64,000 nucleotides of DNA from Pseudomonas sp. KU43P (GCF_033095865.1 NZ_AP019365.1:3631501-3695500); one strand, 5' to 3'. Positions 1-8,572 are shown, numbered from the stretch's first letter. Program-made: numbers and translations. Notes: a model not told the origin generated them from the sequence alone.

Positions 1-433
1 CCTCGCGGAAGTCGCCGCCGCTGCGGCGCTGGGTGATCATCTCGCCGCCGAAGTCGTTCCAGGCCTTCTGCAAGGCGATCAGGCGGTCGATGCGGTCGAC
101 TTGCTGCGGGTTGTCCTCGACCATGCTGCGCAGGCTCTGCAAACTGCCGAGAATTTTCGGCTTGGCCACCTCGTAGGGGTCGAGGAAGCGCTCATCGCCA
201 GTGATCAGGAAGCCGCGCATGCCGGTTTCCATGTCGATCGACAGCTTGACCGTCTCGTTGGCATTGCCGATGACCCGGTCGGTGTGTTCGACCCATTGCA
301 TGGCCGACAGCAAGTAATTGATGACCGCGACGAAGGCCACGGCGCCGAGCAGGCCCAAGCCTAACGGCAGGCCAATGTTGCGGCTCAACAGCTTGCGGAA
401 GCTTCGTTGGTCCATCGAGGCTGCTTGAATCAT
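1..433 (-). CDS. CHASE3-domain membrane sensor, N-terminal part (cut by window edge)
   Basis: Only the first 144 codons are inside the window. The protein starts with a short cytoplasmic stretch, then a membrane segment at about residues 19-42 (GLPLGLGLLGAVAFVAV), then a periplasmic region containing METGMRGFLITGDERFL. That block is the hallmark of CHASE3 sensory domains found in histidine kinases and chemoreceptors. The output domain lies off the left edge, so kinase and methyl-accepting protein cannot be told apart. The start ATG is the first in the frame. It is transcribed divergently from the single-domain response regulator at 686-1036, which makes a phosphorelay partnership plausible but unproven. 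The 250 bp between them would carry both promoters. Confidence 0.75.
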   Translation of the reverse strand, partial: MIQAASMDQRSFRKLLSRNIGLPLGLGLLGAVAFVAVINYLLSAMQWVEHTDRVIGNANETVKLSIDMETGMRGFLITGDERFLDPYEVAKPKILGSLQSLRSMVEDNPQQVDRIDRLIALQKAWNDFGGEMITQRRSGGDFRE

Positions 434-685
434 GTGAAAACGCCCGAGCGAAATAAAGTCCATTGATCAGTGTGGCGGCCGAAGCCTTGCTTGGCTGCCG
501 CTGCGCTCACCGGTTAACAAGCGAGTTTAACCAGCTTTGACCGCTTCGGCAGGGCATTTAGCCAGTATTTGAAGGCTGTGCGCGCGAATCGTTCCATCGA
601 AGTGTGATGGCCGGTATCCTCGGGAACTTCTGTCACCGCGTGGCGAACAGAATAGAGACATGCCTTTTTCAACAGGAAACGAACC

Positions 686-1036
686 ATGCAACTTCTGGTA
701 GTCGAAGACGACGACATCGTACGCATGCTGATGGTCGAAGTGCTCGACGAGTTGGGCTACAAGGCCATCGAAGCGGAAAACGCCACGAGTGCCCTGCGCA
801 TTCTCGAAGACCCGGATCAGCCCTTGGCCCTGCTGATGACCGACGTGGGCCTGCCCGACATGCGCGGCGAAGAGCTGGCAGCCAAGGCCCGTGCGCTGCG
901 CCCACTGCTGCCGGTGCTATTTGCCAGCGGCTATGCCGAGAGCCTGAACGTGCCTGAAGGGATGCACATGATCGGCAAGCCGTTCAGCATCGAACAGTTA
1001 CGCGAAAAAGTGGTGGGGATTCTGGGTACGCCGTGA
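686..1036 (+). CDS. Single-domain response regulator (CheY-like receiver)
   Basis: This 116-residue protein is a lone receiver domain with no output domain. The acidic pocket VEDDD lies at residues 6-10. The phospho-acceptor is Asp53 in MTDVGLPDM, the switch Ser/Thr region is FASGY, and the conserved Lys sits in IGKPFS near residue 98. Such stand-alone receivers act by phosphorylation-dependent protein contact or as phosphate shuttles. It lies divergent to the CHASE3 sensor at 1-433, a likely cognate partner. A REP pair follows the stop codon at once. Confidence in the family is high; the partner and output are inferred. Confidence 0.9.
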   Translation: MQLLVVEDDDIVRMLMVEVLDELGYKAIEAENATSALRILEDPDQPLALLMTDVGLPDMRGEELAAKARALRPLLPVLFASGYAESLNVPEGMHMIGKPFSIEQLREKVVGILGTP

Positions 1037-1050
1037 GAGCGGTGTGGGCT

Positions 1051-1139
1051 TTATCGCCGGCAAGCCGGCTGCCACAGGGGCCCCACTGTATTCGGGCCCA
1101 GTGGAATACCTGTGGGAGCCGGCTTGCCGGCGATAAGGC
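1051..1139. repeat. REP pair (inverted palindromic elements)
   Basis: Two copies of the palindromic core GCCGGCTTGCCGGCGAT lie in opposite orientation about 35 bp apart between the response regulator and cobF. This is the Pseudomonas intergenic REP/BIME arrangement. It sits just after the response regulator stop and 3' of cobF, so it may act as a transcript-end or supercoiling element for two convergent genes. Confidence 0.85.
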
Positions 1140-1148
1140 CAGCCCTGC

Positions 1149-1898
1149 CTAAAGCTCCCGCCGCAACAGGTAGGTATCCATGACCCACCCCTTGCGCGCC
1201 CTCGCCTCCTCCCGCACCTCCAGAATGCGCGCCTTGACCGCCTGCAAAGGCCCGGCAATCAGCACCTCGTCCTCGGTGCCCAGGTAAGCGCCCCAGTAGA
1301 TCACCAGCCCGGGGTCGTCGAGCGCAGCGAACGCACACTGCCCATCGAGCATCACCACCACATTGTCCATCACCCCTTGCTCGATCAGGCGCCGCCCTGG
1401 CAGCACGGTCAGCGGCTCGCCGATACGGTTGAGCGGGACCAGATGCCGCGCTGCCAACGCCTGCACGCTGCTGATACCCGGAATTACCTGCAGGCGCAGG
1501 GCAACGCCCCGTTCGCGAACAAGATCCAGCACGCGCAAGGTGCTGTCATACAAACTCGGCTCGCCCCACAGCAAGAAGGCACCGATATCCTCGGCGCCCA
1601 TTTCCTCGCTGATCAGGCGGGCGTACAGGGCAGCGCGCTGGCGATGCCAGTCCTGCACGGCCTCCACATAGTCCACGGCCTCGGCATCGCGTCGCGGGTC
1701 GGCGACCTGCACCAGGCGGTAGCCACCTTCGGGGCAGTAACGTTCGAGGATGGCCTTGCGCAGCCCTACCAGCGCGTCCTTGTCAGCGCCCTTGTCGAGC
1801 ACGAAGAACACCGTGGCACGGCGCATCGCCTCCACGGCCTCGTAGGTGACCTGGCGTGGGTCGCCGGGGCCGATGCCGATCAGCAGCAGCTCTTTCAT
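1149..1898 (-). CDS. cobF: Precorrin-6A synthase (deacetylating), CobF
   Basis: The 249-residue protein belongs to the SAM-dependent tetrapyrrole methylase fold. The N-terminal GIGPGDPRQVT is the glycine-rich methylase signature, and FLLWGEPSLYDST and VIPGISSVQALAA are the central motifs. CobF methylates C-1 of precorrin-5 and releases acetate in the aerobic (oxygen-dependent) cobalamin pathway. I chose the ATG at 1898 because it begins the methylase fold directly and has GGGCAAGG upstream; an in-frame extension upstream looks non-coding. No other cob genes are in the window, so cobF stands apart from the main cluster here. The neighbour upstream is an OprD porin on the same strand, 65 bp away. 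Confidence 0.9.
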   Translation of the reverse strand: MKELLLIGIGPGDPRQVTYEAVEAMRRATVFFVLDKGADKDALVGLRKAILERYCPEGGYRLVQVADPRRDAEAVDYVEAVQDWHRQRAALYARLISEEMGAEDIGAFLLWGEPSLYDSTLRVLDLVRERGVALRLQVIPGISSVQALAARHLVPLNRIGEPLTVLPGRRLIEQGVMDNVVVMLDGQCAFAALDDPGLVIYWGAYLGTEDEVLIAGPLQAVKARILEVREEARARKGWVMDTYLLRREL

Positions 1899-1963
1899 TG
1901 CCTTGCCCGCAAAGAGGAACCAGCGGCCATTGTCGGCCGGCCGCCGGGGTTTGGCAAAGCGCC

Positions 1964-3265
1964 CTAGAAGATCGAGAAGGTGTAACTGACGATGACCCGG
2001 GTTTCGTCCATGTCCCGCGCCCACTTCACGTAGTTGCTGCGATAGGTGGAGTTACGCAGGCGGACGCTGACATCCTTGAAGGTGCCGCTCTGGACCTGGT
2101 ACTTGAACTCGGTGTCGCGTTCCCATTCCTTGCCCTCGTCGTTACTGCCCGGGACCTTGATATGGTCGCCGTTGATGTAACGGGTGAAGAAGGTCAGGCC
2201 AGGCACGCCGAGCGCCTTGAAGTCGTAGTCGTAGCGCAGTTGCCAGGAGCGCTCCTGGGCGGCGGCGAAGTCATTGACCTGCGCATAGTTGACCAGGTAC
2301 GGGTTGGTGCCATCGAGGTACGGCATGGCGCTTTCGCCATACATGCGCTGCCAGCCGGCGCTGATCTTGTGACCGCCCAGGCTGTAGCCGAGCATGCCGC
2401 TGAAGGCGCGGTGATCGATCTCGCCGGCATGGGCGTTGCCGATGTCATCACTCTTGATCAGGCGCAGGTCGGCCGACAGGCTGCCGACCGCAAGGGGCTG
2501 GCTGGCGACGAAACCGAGGAAGTGCTGGCGGTAGATGTTTTCCAGCCTGGACACCTGGTACTGGGCACTGAAGCGGTCGTTGAAGCGATAGTCCAGGCCC
2601 GCCAGGTCAACGTGATCCGCTTCGATATCGCAGGCATAACGCTTGTTCTTGCAGTGCACGCGAACATCCTGGCGGTCGGTGGAGTCACGCGCCGTGTATT
2701 GGTTGAACCGGGCCAGGGTGAACTTGAGGTCCTTCACCTCTTCGGACGTCAGCATGGCGCCATGGAACAGGGTCGGCAGCAGACGGCCATCGTTGTATTT
2801 CAACAATGGCACATCCGGCATCATCGAGCCGTACTTGAACACCGTATTGGAAACCTTGGCCTTGGCCGCCAGGCCCATCTTCGCGTACTGGTTCTCGGAG
2901 TGCCGCGGATCGTGACCGGAAGAAGGCAACAAGCCGCTGTTACTGTCGGCCGGGCTAGAGTCGAGTTTGAAACCGAACATGCCCAAGGCGTCGACGCCGA
3001 AACCGATCGGGCCCTGGGTATAACCCGACTGGAAATTCAGAATGAAACCTTGCGCCGCTTCTTCGCGCTTGGACGCGCCCTGACTGGCGCTGCTGTGGCC
3101 GTCACGAAAATCCCGGTTGAAATAGACAGTGCGCGCTTCGACCTTGGCAGTACTGTCTTCAAGGAAACCGGCAGCCTGGGCCTGAGCACCGGCACACAAC
3201 AGCAACAGGCCGGCAACACGGCGCCCGGGGGCGAGAGGAAAAGGGGCAAACATGCGAGGGAACAT
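1964..3265 (-). CDS. OprD-family outer-membrane porin
   Basis: The mature protein begins AGFLEDSTAKVEARTVYFNR, the classical N-terminus of OprD-family substrate-specific channels. It ends in Phe (VIVSYTFSIF), as required for outer-membrane beta-barrel insertion. Internal signatures include GFILNFQSGYTQGPIGFGVD and KVPGSNDEGKEWERD. A signal peptide with a hydrophobic core (VAGLLLLCAGAQAQA) precedes it. Start choice is uncertain: ATG codons at 3265 and 3253 and a TTG at 3289 share the frame, none with a strong ribosome site. The substrate cannot be read from sequence. Position next to cobF is suggestive only. About 345 bp upstream, before the MvaU-like gene, holds no recognisable gene. Confidence 0.88.
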   Translation of the reverse strand: MFPRMFAPFPLAPGRRVAGLLLLCAGAQAQAAGFLEDSTAKVEARTVYFNRDFRDGHSSASQGASKREEAAQGFILNFQSGYTQGPIGFGVDALGMFGFKLDSSPADSNSGLLPSSGHDPRHSENQYAKMGLAAKAKVSNTVFKYGSMMPDVPLLKYNDGRLLPTLFHGAMLTSEEVKDLKFTLARFNQYTARDSTDRQDVRVHCKNKRYACDIEADHVDLAGLDYRFNDRFSAQYQVSRLENIYRQHFLGFVASQPLAVGSLSADLRLIKSDDIGNAHAGEIDHRAFSGMLGYSLGGHKISAGWQRMYGESAMPYLDGTNPYLVNYAQVNDFAAAQERSWQLRYDYDFKALGVPGLTFFTRYINGDHIKVPGSNDEGKEWERDTEFKYQVQSGTFKDVSVRLRNSTYRSNYVKWARDMDETRVIVSYTFSIF

Positions 3266-3611
3266 CCAGAACAAAAGGCAGAAAAACAAATCCGATGCGC
3301 ACTCGGTGGCACGGATGCGAGACGACCAAACAATCCTTGGCCATCATCTGAAATGATCGCGCAAGTGCTCTATCGCAGGCCATTGGACCATGGTCTACTG
3401 CCTCGCCCCAGCACCTGGAAATGACAGCGAATTTACCGTTCGAAAAACTAGCAAAGTTCCCGCATTACTTGAAAAAGTTTGCAGTTTACCGACCGGTCGC
3501 AAGTGTCTACACTCGATATCAGCGAACAGTATGACCCACCCGCGTGGCCGGCGTTATTTCTCTTCAATGTTCGTCACGCCCTGCCACGGAAGACGTACAG
3601 GAGTGATTACA

Positions 3612-3971
3612 GTGTCCAGACTTGCAGAGTTTCGTGCTGCCGAAAAAGCGCTCCAGGAACAAATGGCGCAACTGGAGGCGCTGAAAAAGGATGCCGGCCT
3701 CAAACGCGAAATCGAATTCGAGCAGAAACTAGTCGGCCTGATGAAAAGCTATGACAAAAGTCTGCGCGATATCATCGCCATCCTTGATCCAAAGGCTGTG
3801 ACCCGCAGCACGGCCAGTGCGCCAAAACAGACACGCCGACCGCGCGTGGTGAAAGTGTACGAAAACCCTCATACGGGCGAGCTGATCGAGACCAAAGGCG
3901 GCAACCACCGCGGCCTCAAGGCCTGGAAAGAACAGTACGGTGCGGCGACGGTGGAAAGCTGGGTTCGCTGA
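3612..3971 (+). CDS. MvaT/MvaU-family histone-like nucleoid protein
   Basis: This 119-residue protein has the MvaT/MvaU layout. An N-terminal coiled-coil dimerisation helix (SRLAEFRAAEKALQEQMAQL) is followed by KSYDKSLRDIIAILDP, a linker rich in basic residues, and a C-terminal AT-hook-like DNA-binding region with GGNHRGLKAWKEQYG. In Pseudomonas these H-NS functional analogues silence AT-rich, horizontally acquired DNA. I chose the GTG at 3612 because AGGAG sits eight bases upstream and it gives the family's usual N-terminus. A strong terminator follows at 4082. It may silence accessory genes such as those at 18-20 and 44-48 kb, but this is inference. Confidence 0.9.
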   Translation: MSRLAEFRAAEKALQEQMAQLEALKKDAGLKREIEFEQKLVGLMKSYDKSLRDIIAILDPKAVTRSTASAPKQTRRPRVVKVYENPHTGELIETKGGNHRGLKAWKEQYGAATVESWVR

Positions 3972-4081
3972 TGAAATGTCAACACCCACTTCACACTTTT
4001 TTCACAACGGCTGGATCAGTATCGAAACAGCTAAAGGACTAGCGACCCCATCACGCGCCCGCACATGCGGGCCTCTATTCC

Positions 4082-4112
4082 AGCGCCCTGCCTCGTGCAG
4101 GGCGCTTTCATT
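4082..4112 (+). terminator. Rho-independent terminator after mvaU-like gene
   Basis: A GC-rich stem (AGCGCCCTGC paired with GCAGGGCGCT, three-base loop) is followed by TTCATTT. It lies 110 bp downstream of the MvaU-like stop and just before gloA. Confidence 0.8.
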
Positions 4113-4192
4113 TGCGCAATCGCTTCACTGCCGTATCATGGCCCCCTGTCTGTTTCGCTGGCCACGCAGCCAGCCCCGTCTCTGGAGTACCC

Positions 4193-4720
4193 ATGAGCCT
4201 GCACGATCTGCACTCCCTGCCGGGCGTTACTGCCCAACCTGACGCCGCCACCGCCCAGTTCGTCTTCAACCACACCATGCTGCGGGTCAAGGACATCGAG
4301 AAATCGCTGGACTTCTACACCCGTGTGCTGGGCTTTTGCCTGGTCGACAAGCGTGACTTCCCCGAAGCGGCCTTCAGCCTGTACTTCCTGGCCCTGGTCG
4401 ACCCGGCGCAGATCCCGGCTGACGACGCCGCACGCCACCAGTGGATGAAGTCGATCCCGGGCGTTCTGGAGCTGACCCACAACCACGGCACCGAAAACGA
4501 CCCCGAGTTCGCCTACCACAACGGCAACACCGACCCACGCGGCTTTGGCCACATCTGCATCTCGGTGCCGGACGTGCGCGCCGCCTGTGCCCGCTTCGAA
4601 GCGCTGGATGTGCCGTTCCAGAAGCGCCTGGCCGATGGCCGCATGAACCACCTGGCCTTCATCAAGGACCCGGACGGCTACTGGGTCGAAGTGATCCAGC
4701 CAGCCGAGCTCAAAGGCTGA
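4193..4720 (+). CDS. gloA: Glyoxalase I (lactoylglutathione lyase)
   Basis: The 175-residue enzyme converts the methylglyoxal-glutathione hemithioacetal to S-lactoylglutathione. It has the vicinal oxygen chelate fold: NHTMLRVKD (metal-ligand His27), LELTHNHG (Glu), GFGHICISV (His) and YWVEVIQP (Glu). The insert with WMKSIPGVLELT matches the longer, zinc-type GloA form common in Pseudomonas and eukaryotes. The start ATG at 4193 has GGAG a few bases upstream. It is cytoplasmic and monocistronic, following a terminator and followed by a long hairpin. Confidence 0.93.
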   Translation: MSLHDLHSLPGVTAQPDAATAQFVFNHTMLRVKDIEKSLDFYTRVLGFCLVDKRDFPEAAFSLYFLALVDPAQIPADDAARHQWMKSIPGVLELTHNHGTENDPEFAYHNGNTDPRGFGHICISVPDVRAACARFEALDVPFQKRLADGRMNHLAFIKDPDGYWVEVIQPAELKG

Positions 4721-4762
4721 CGCCTATCGGGTCGCGCTCGTCGGGCCGGGAACTCCCGGCCA

Positions 4763-4807
4763 CTCGCTGTGGTATATGAAGGTAACCGCTTCATATGCCA
4801 CAGCGAG
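4763..4807 (+). other. Long perfect inverted repeat overlapping a ribosome-binding site
   Basis: Two 19-base arms (4763-4781 and 4789-4807) pair completely in RNA, counting one G-U wobble, around a seven-base loop. The 3' arm ends in GAG, and GAGGTAAGGA immediately follows ahead of the ATG at 4817. There is no T-run after the stem, so it does not look like a terminator. It may be a 5'-leader stem of the small gene that follows, or a DNA-protein site. Confidence 0.7.
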
Positions 4808-4816
4808 GTAAGGACG

Positions 4817-5059
4817 ATGCAATCTCTTCACTGTGAATACCGCGACCACACCATCACCGCCAGCGTGATGCCCCATCCCGACTCCCCCCTGCCCTATGCC
4901 GCCGGCTGCCTGATCACCGACCCTGAAGGGCATACCAGCAAGCGCATTTCGATGCCGATGAAGTTTTTCTCCGACCTTGAGAATGCCCAGCATGTGTCGC
5001 TGGCCCATGGGCGTGCCTTGGTGGATCAGCAGCTGGACAAGGGGCATCGAGCCTTCTGA
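4817..5059 (+). CDS. Small conserved-type hypothetical protein (80 aa)
   Basis: I do not recognise a named family. The 80-residue protein is polar and soluble with no membrane segment. It includes HDSPLPYAAGCLITDPEG-like features (PYAAGCLITDPEGHTSKR) and a conserved-looking C-terminus (AHGRALVDQQLDKG). The ATG has AAGGA about four to eight bases upstream, directly after the 19-bp hairpin. Coding character is good: codon use is like its neighbours and it fills the gap between gloA and the REP. Function unknown. Confidence 0.7.
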   Translation: MQSLHCEYRDHTITASVMPHPDSPLPYAAGCLITDPEGHTSKRISMPMKFFSDLENAQHVSLAHGRALVDQQLDKGHRAF

Positions 5060-5126
5060 TCGCCCTCAAGGGCCCTATCGTCGGCACGCCGGCTCCTACC
5101 GCGGGGTGTCAGCGATAGGGCTCCTA
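5059..5126. repeat. Degenerate REP pair
   Basis: Diverged copies of the local REP core (GTCGGCACGCCGGCTCCTAC and a partial CAGCGATAGGGC) lie between two convergent genes. The palindromes carry several mismatches compared with the other copies in the window. Confidence 0.5.
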
Positions 5127-5133
5127 CAGGCAA

Positions 5134-5955
5134 CTAGACATCCCGTGCATACGCCACTGCCGCATCAACCTGCTCCGCGGTCGGCCGCACTCCGGTGTAC
5201 AGCACGAACTGCTCCAGCGCCTGCAGGGCAATTACTTCCAACCCGGTAATCACCGGCTTGCCCAGCGCCTGTGCACGCCGAATCAGTGGTGTCTGCGCCG
5301 GCATCGCCACCACATCGAACACGCGCTCGGCCGCGGCTATGGCGTTCTCGCTGAACGCCAGCCGGTCAGCCTCCGGCCCGCCCGCCATGCCGATGGGCGT
5401 CACGTTCACCAGCATCGGCGGGCACAGGTCGCCCAGTTCGGCCACCCAGCGGTAACCGCACACATCCGCCAGCTGCCGCCCCGCCTGCTCGTTGCGCGCC
5501 ACGATCACGCCTTCGTCAAACCCCGCGTCACGCAGGGCACTGGCCACTGCCTTGGCCATGCCGCCACTACCACGCAAGGCAAACGCCGTGGCCGGGTCGA
5601 CCTGATGCTGTTCGAGCAGTTGCCGCACGGCCAGGTAGTCGGTGTTGTAGGCCTTCAGATAGCCAGCGGTGTTGACCAGCGTGTTCACCGACTCGATAGC
5701 GGCCGCGGACGGGTCGATCTCGTCGACCAGGGCCATGCAGGCCTCCTTGTACGGCATCGACACGCCGCAGCCACGAATGCCCAGGGCACGGATGCCCGCC
5801 ACGGCGGCCGGCAGGTCGTCGGTGGTCATCGCCTTGTAGTAGTAGTTCAGCCCAAGCTGTTGGTAGAGGTGGTTATGAAAACGTACGCCAAAGGTACCGG
5901 GCCGCCCGGCCAGGGAAATGCACAGCACGGTGTCTCTGCTGGGAGTTGTCGCCAT
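5134..5955 (-). CDS. Shikimate dehydrogenase-like oxidoreductase
   Basis: The 273-residue protein has the shikimate/quinate dehydrogenase layout. The N-terminal substrate domain contains GRPGTFGVRFHN, GCGVSMPYKE (catalytic Lys) and NTLVNTAGYLKAYNTDY (catalytic Asp). The NADP domain contains LRGSGGMAKAVASAL. The glycine-rich loop reads GSGGMA rather than the usual GAGGA, typical of side-paralogues rather than housekeeping AroE. The residue order in GVSMPYK also differs from the AroE GVTIPHK, so the true substrate may be quinate or another ring acid. I chose the ATG at 5955 because AAGGAG lies six bases upstream. It is transcribed alone, divergent from the gene at 6116. Confidence 0.85.
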   Translation of the reverse strand: MATTPSRDTVLCISLAGRPGTFGVRFHNHLYQQLGLNYYYKAMTTDDLPAAVAGIRALGIRGCGVSMPYKEACMALVDEIDPSAAAIESVNTLVNTAGYLKAYNTDYLAVRQLLEQHQVDPATAFALRGSGGMAKAVASALRDAGFDEGVIVARNEQAGRQLADVCGYRWVAELGDLCPPMLVNVTPIGMAGGPEADRLAFSENAIAAAERVFDVVAMPAQTPLIRRAQALGKPVITGLEVIALQALEQFVLYTGVRPTAEQVDAAVAYARDV

Positions 5956-6115
5956 AACCTGCTCCTTTTTCATAACTGAAACGTTTGTTCAGCGTAACAG
6001 AGACAACCGCTGGTCGTCCCTTACACAACCTTTACCGTTCCCCTGTGCTCACCTGACAGAAGCCAGAGTCATAGTAATAGGGCCCCAAGCGTGGGGTTAC
6101 TTGCGAGGACGTCAC

Positions 6116-6454
6116 ATGAACCGCCTTATCCCCGGAATCGCCCTGCTGGTCGGTGCCCTGGCCACCAGCGGGCAAGCCTCCGCCCACGGTGGCGGTGGGG
6201 GCTGGTATGGCCCAGGCCCGCTGCTCGGTGCTGCGGTTGTCGGGGCGGTGGTCGGAGCGACGGTGTACGGCGGCCGCGACCGTACGGTTTATGTACAACA
6301 GCAGCCAGCCTATTACGGGCCGCCACCGGTGTATGTACAGGCACCCCCGCCGCAGCCGGTGTACTACCAGCCCTACTACGTCCCGGCGCCACCGCCACCG
6401 GTGTACCGCACCTACGGCCCGCCGCCGGTGTATTACGGCCCACCGCGCTGGTGA
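6116..6454 (+). CDS. Secreted or surface Gly/Pro/Tyr-rich small protein
   Basis: The 112-residue protein starts with a clear Sec signal peptide (RLIPGIALLVGALATSGQASA). The mature part begins HGGGGGWYGPGP, has a glycine-zipper-like hydrophobic stretch (GAAVVGAVVGATVYGG), and ends in a low-complexity tail of repeated YYGPPPVY / PPPPVYRTYG units. Such tails are common in small envelope proteins of Pseudomonas. No function is known to me. Export to the periplasm or outer membrane is the supported inference. It is preceded by a 100-bp gap shared with the divergent shikimate dehydrogenase-like gene. Confidence 0.8.
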   Translation: MNRLIPGIALLVGALATSGQASAHGGGGGWYGPGPLLGAAVVGAVVGATVYGGRDRTVYVQQQPAYYGPPPVYVQAPPPQPVYYQPYYVPAPPPPVYRTYGPPPVYYGPPRW

Positions 6455-6548
6455 ACGTAGAAAATCCTGATGAGCACTATTGAGCAAGTTGATTTCAAAC
6501 CGCGAAGGCTGCTGCGTAAGGTAGGGCCATGTTTTACAGGAGGTCCCC

Positions 6549-6731
6549 ATGGCCACTATTCAGATCATGTCCGTTATCGGCAGCGCCGTCCCGACTACAC
6601 TGCGTGAGCAAGGCCTGCTGGCTTGCTGGTACCTGGTTCTTAACGGCGAACCCGTGAGCGGCCCGCTGGCCACCCGGGCCTCGGCCCAGGCGTTGGCCGA
6701 ACAGCTGCAAGCCGATTGCCTGCTGGCTTGA
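6549..6731 (+). CDS. Small conserved-type hypothetical protein (60 aa)
   Basis: The ATG is preceded by a near-consensus ribosome site (AGGAGG, five bases upstream), and a strong terminator follows 37 bp after the stop. Together these make a convincing stand-alone small gene. The protein is soluble and compact (LLACWYLVLNGEPVSGPLAT, then a helix rich in Ala/Gln/Leu). I recognise no domain. Confidence 0.75.
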   Translation: MATIQIMSVIGSAVPTTLREQGLLACWYLVLNGEPVSGPLATRASAQALAEQLQADCLLA

Positions 6732-6767
6732 ACGAATTTGTTGTGCGTTGCTCCCTACGCCTCTTCT

Positions 6768-6794
6768 GACCCGCTCCTGGCGGGTCTTTTTTTT
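6768..6794 (+). terminator. Rho-independent terminator
   Basis: The stem GACCCGC / GCGGGTC with a five-base loop is followed by eight consecutive T residues. It ends the transcript of the 60-residue protein gene. Confidence 0.9.
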
Positions 6795-6974
6795 GCCCCG
6801 CACAAACCGACGAACGGAGGCGGGATAACCGTTACAGCATGAAGCTTTTTTCATTTCCATGGGCTGGCTCAACGAGCAATCGACAGCCGCTGAGCCATAC
6901 TCCAGAATGCGAGCGTTTTTTGGGGGAAAACCCTTGCACAGCCAACGACATACCAACTTTTAGTGAGCCTCAAC

Positions 6975-7901
6975 GTGAAAACATCCCTGTCCATCCTCAG
7001 CCTGCTGCTGTTGCTCACAGGTACCGCGACCCTTCCGTCGACCGCTGCTGCACAACCCCCAGCCCAGGTTCAACGCGACCCCAGCAAACTGCACCTGGCT
7101 TCCGGCAGCGCCCTGCTGATCGACCTGAATACCAACCAGGAACTGTATTCGAGCCACGCCGACCGCGTGGTACCCATTGCCTCGGTCACCAAGCTGATGA
7201 CGGCGATGGTGGTGCTGGATGCCAAGCAGCCCATGGATGAGATGCTCACCATGACCATCGCCAACAACCCGGACATGAAAGGCGTCTACTCACGGGTTCG
7301 CCTGGGCAGCGAGCTGAACCGCCGCGAAACACTGCTCATTACCCTGATGTCGTCGGAAAACCGTGCCGCCACAACCCTGGCCAACCACTACCCAGGGGGC
7401 TACCCGGCCTTCATCAAGGCCATGAATGCCAAGGCCCGCAGCCTGGGCATGAGCCACACCCGCTACATCGAACCAACCGGCCTGTCGACGCAGAACGTGT
7501 CCACCGCACGTGACCTCGGCAAACTGCTGATGGCGTCGCGCAAGTATCCGTTGTTGAGTGAGCTGTCGACCACCCGTGAAAAGACCGTGGCCTTCCGCAA
7601 GCCCAACTACACGCTGGGCTTTCGCAATACCGACCACTTGGTGAACAAGAGCAACTGGGACATCAAGCTGACCAAGACCGGCTTCACCAATGAAGCGGGC
7701 CATTGCCTGGTACTGTTGACCCGCATGGACGACCGCCCGGTGGCCATGGTGATCCTCGACGCTTTCGGCAAGTACACCCACTTCGCCGATGCCAGCCGGA
7801 TGCGTCAGTGGCTGGAAACCGGCGCGACCAAGCCAGCACCGGCGGTGGCGATGCAGTACAAGTCGGACCGGCAGAACAAGACCCGGTTGGCCACCGAGTA
7901 A
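6975..7901 (+). CDS. pbpG: D-alanyl-D-alanine endopeptidase (penicillin-binding protein 7/8)
   Basis: This periplasmic serine DD-endopeptidase cleaves D-Ala-mDAP cross-links in peptidoglycan. The S11 family motifs are all present: SVTK (nucleophile Ser and general-base Lys, near residue 70), SSEN (the SxN motif) and KTGFTNEAG (the KTG motif). A signal peptide ([12 protein letters not shown]) leads it. Two GTG starts share the frame, 6963 and 6975. I prefer 6975 because TAGTGAG lies about seven bases upstream and it gives Lys at position 2, fitting a signal peptide. Length of about 308 residues is usual for PbpG. It is monocistronic, ending at a REP pair. Confidence 0.93.
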   Translation: MKTSLSILSLLLLLTGTATLPSTAAAQPPAQVQRDPSKLHLASGSALLIDLNTNQELYSSHADRVVPIASVTKLMTAMVVLDAKQPMDEMLTMTIANNPDMKGVYSRVRLGSELNRRETLLITLMSSENRAATTLANHYPGGYPAFIKAMNAKARSLGMSHTRYIEPTGLSTQNVSTARDLGKLLMASRKYPLLSELSTTREKTVAFRKPNYTLGFRNTDHLVNKSNWDIKLTKTGFTNEAGHCLVLLTRMDDRPVAMVILDAFGKYTHFADASRMRQWLETGATKPAPAVAMQYKSDRQNKTRLATE

Positions 7902-7932
7902 GACGGGGTTGCGCTGTGGGAGTGCCAGGGCG

Positions 7933-8008
7933 CCCCATCGCCGGCAAGCCGGCTCCCACAGGTACACCACAGTTTTCGCTGGGAGCCGGCTTGCCGGCGA
8001 TAGGGCCT
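7933..8008. repeat. REP pair
   Basis: Two near-perfect opposite copies of the local REP core flank a 30-bp spacer between the convergent pbpG and the coiled-coil protein gene. Confidence 0.85.
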
Positions 8009-8020
8009 CGCGCCCGAGGC

Positions 8021-8446
8021 CTAGGCCTGTGTGCTGACCATCCCGCCGGCACTGCTGCCGCCGGTCTTTTGCAAGGCTTCGAGCAATTGCGCGGTGGCCT
8101 GCAGAATCTCGCCATTGAGCGTAGCGATGCTCGCTTGCTTGGCAGTTACGGCTGTCATCTTGGATGTTTCATCCATTTTCTGCGCCATCAGCACAGCCAG
8201 TTGCTTCTGCTCCTCGGCCAGCTGCTTCTGCAGTTTCTTGATCATCTCGCGCAACTGCTTGATGTGCGCGGGCTCGCTGCTCTCTTCGCTGCCCTGTGCA
8301 CCTTGCGCCTGGCCGCTGCCGCGCAGTTTCGAGGTGTCGGCCTGAACGGAGCTGCCCTGGCTTTCTTCGGCCTTGTCCACTTCGCTGCTCACCGCTGCGG
8401 TGGCTGCGGCTGCGTTGCTGATGGTTACCGCTGCGATACCTACCAT
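8021..8446 (-). CDS. Coiled-coil hypothetical protein (FlxA-like)
   Basis: The 141-residue protein has an Ala/Ser-rich start (AAVTISNAAAATAAVSSEVD) and a central coiled coil (residues about 60-95, IKQLREMIKKLQKQLAEEQK). A second helical part rich in Ala/Gln follows. The layout recalls the FlxA-like family, named from E. coli FlxA, but that is a weak, composition-driven match. There is no signal peptide or membrane span. CAGGGACA precedes the ATG. It stands between a REP pair and the divergent pvdA promoter; no link with siderophore synthesis is evident. Confidence 0.7.
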   Translation of the reverse strand: MVGIAAVTISNAAAATAAVSSEVDKAEESQGSSVQADTSKLRGSGQAQGAQGSEESSEPAHIKQLREMIKKLQKQLAEEQKQLAVLMAQKMDETSKMTAVTAKQASIATLNGEILQATAQLLEALQKTGGSSAGGMVSTQA

Positions 8447-8548
8447 GTGTTTGTCCCTGCGTTGAAATGGGTCCTTGCGTCGACTTCCCTATCGGCCGCC
8501 TAACGCAGACCTTTAGCACTCGCGGCCAGGCGGTACACGGCCGGCCAG

Positions 8549-8572
8549 TAAATTCCCCTCCCCCTGGCTCGT
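8549..8572 (+). promoter_or_regulatory. PvdS/PfrI-type iron-starvation promoter of pvdA
   Basis: The sequence reads TAAAT, sixteen bases, then CGT. This is exactly the iron-starvation (IS) box used as the -35/-10 pair by the pyoverdine ECF sigma factor PvdS and its P. putida counterpart PfrI. It lies about 75 bp before the pvdA start codon, in the expected orientation. Confidence 0.8.
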
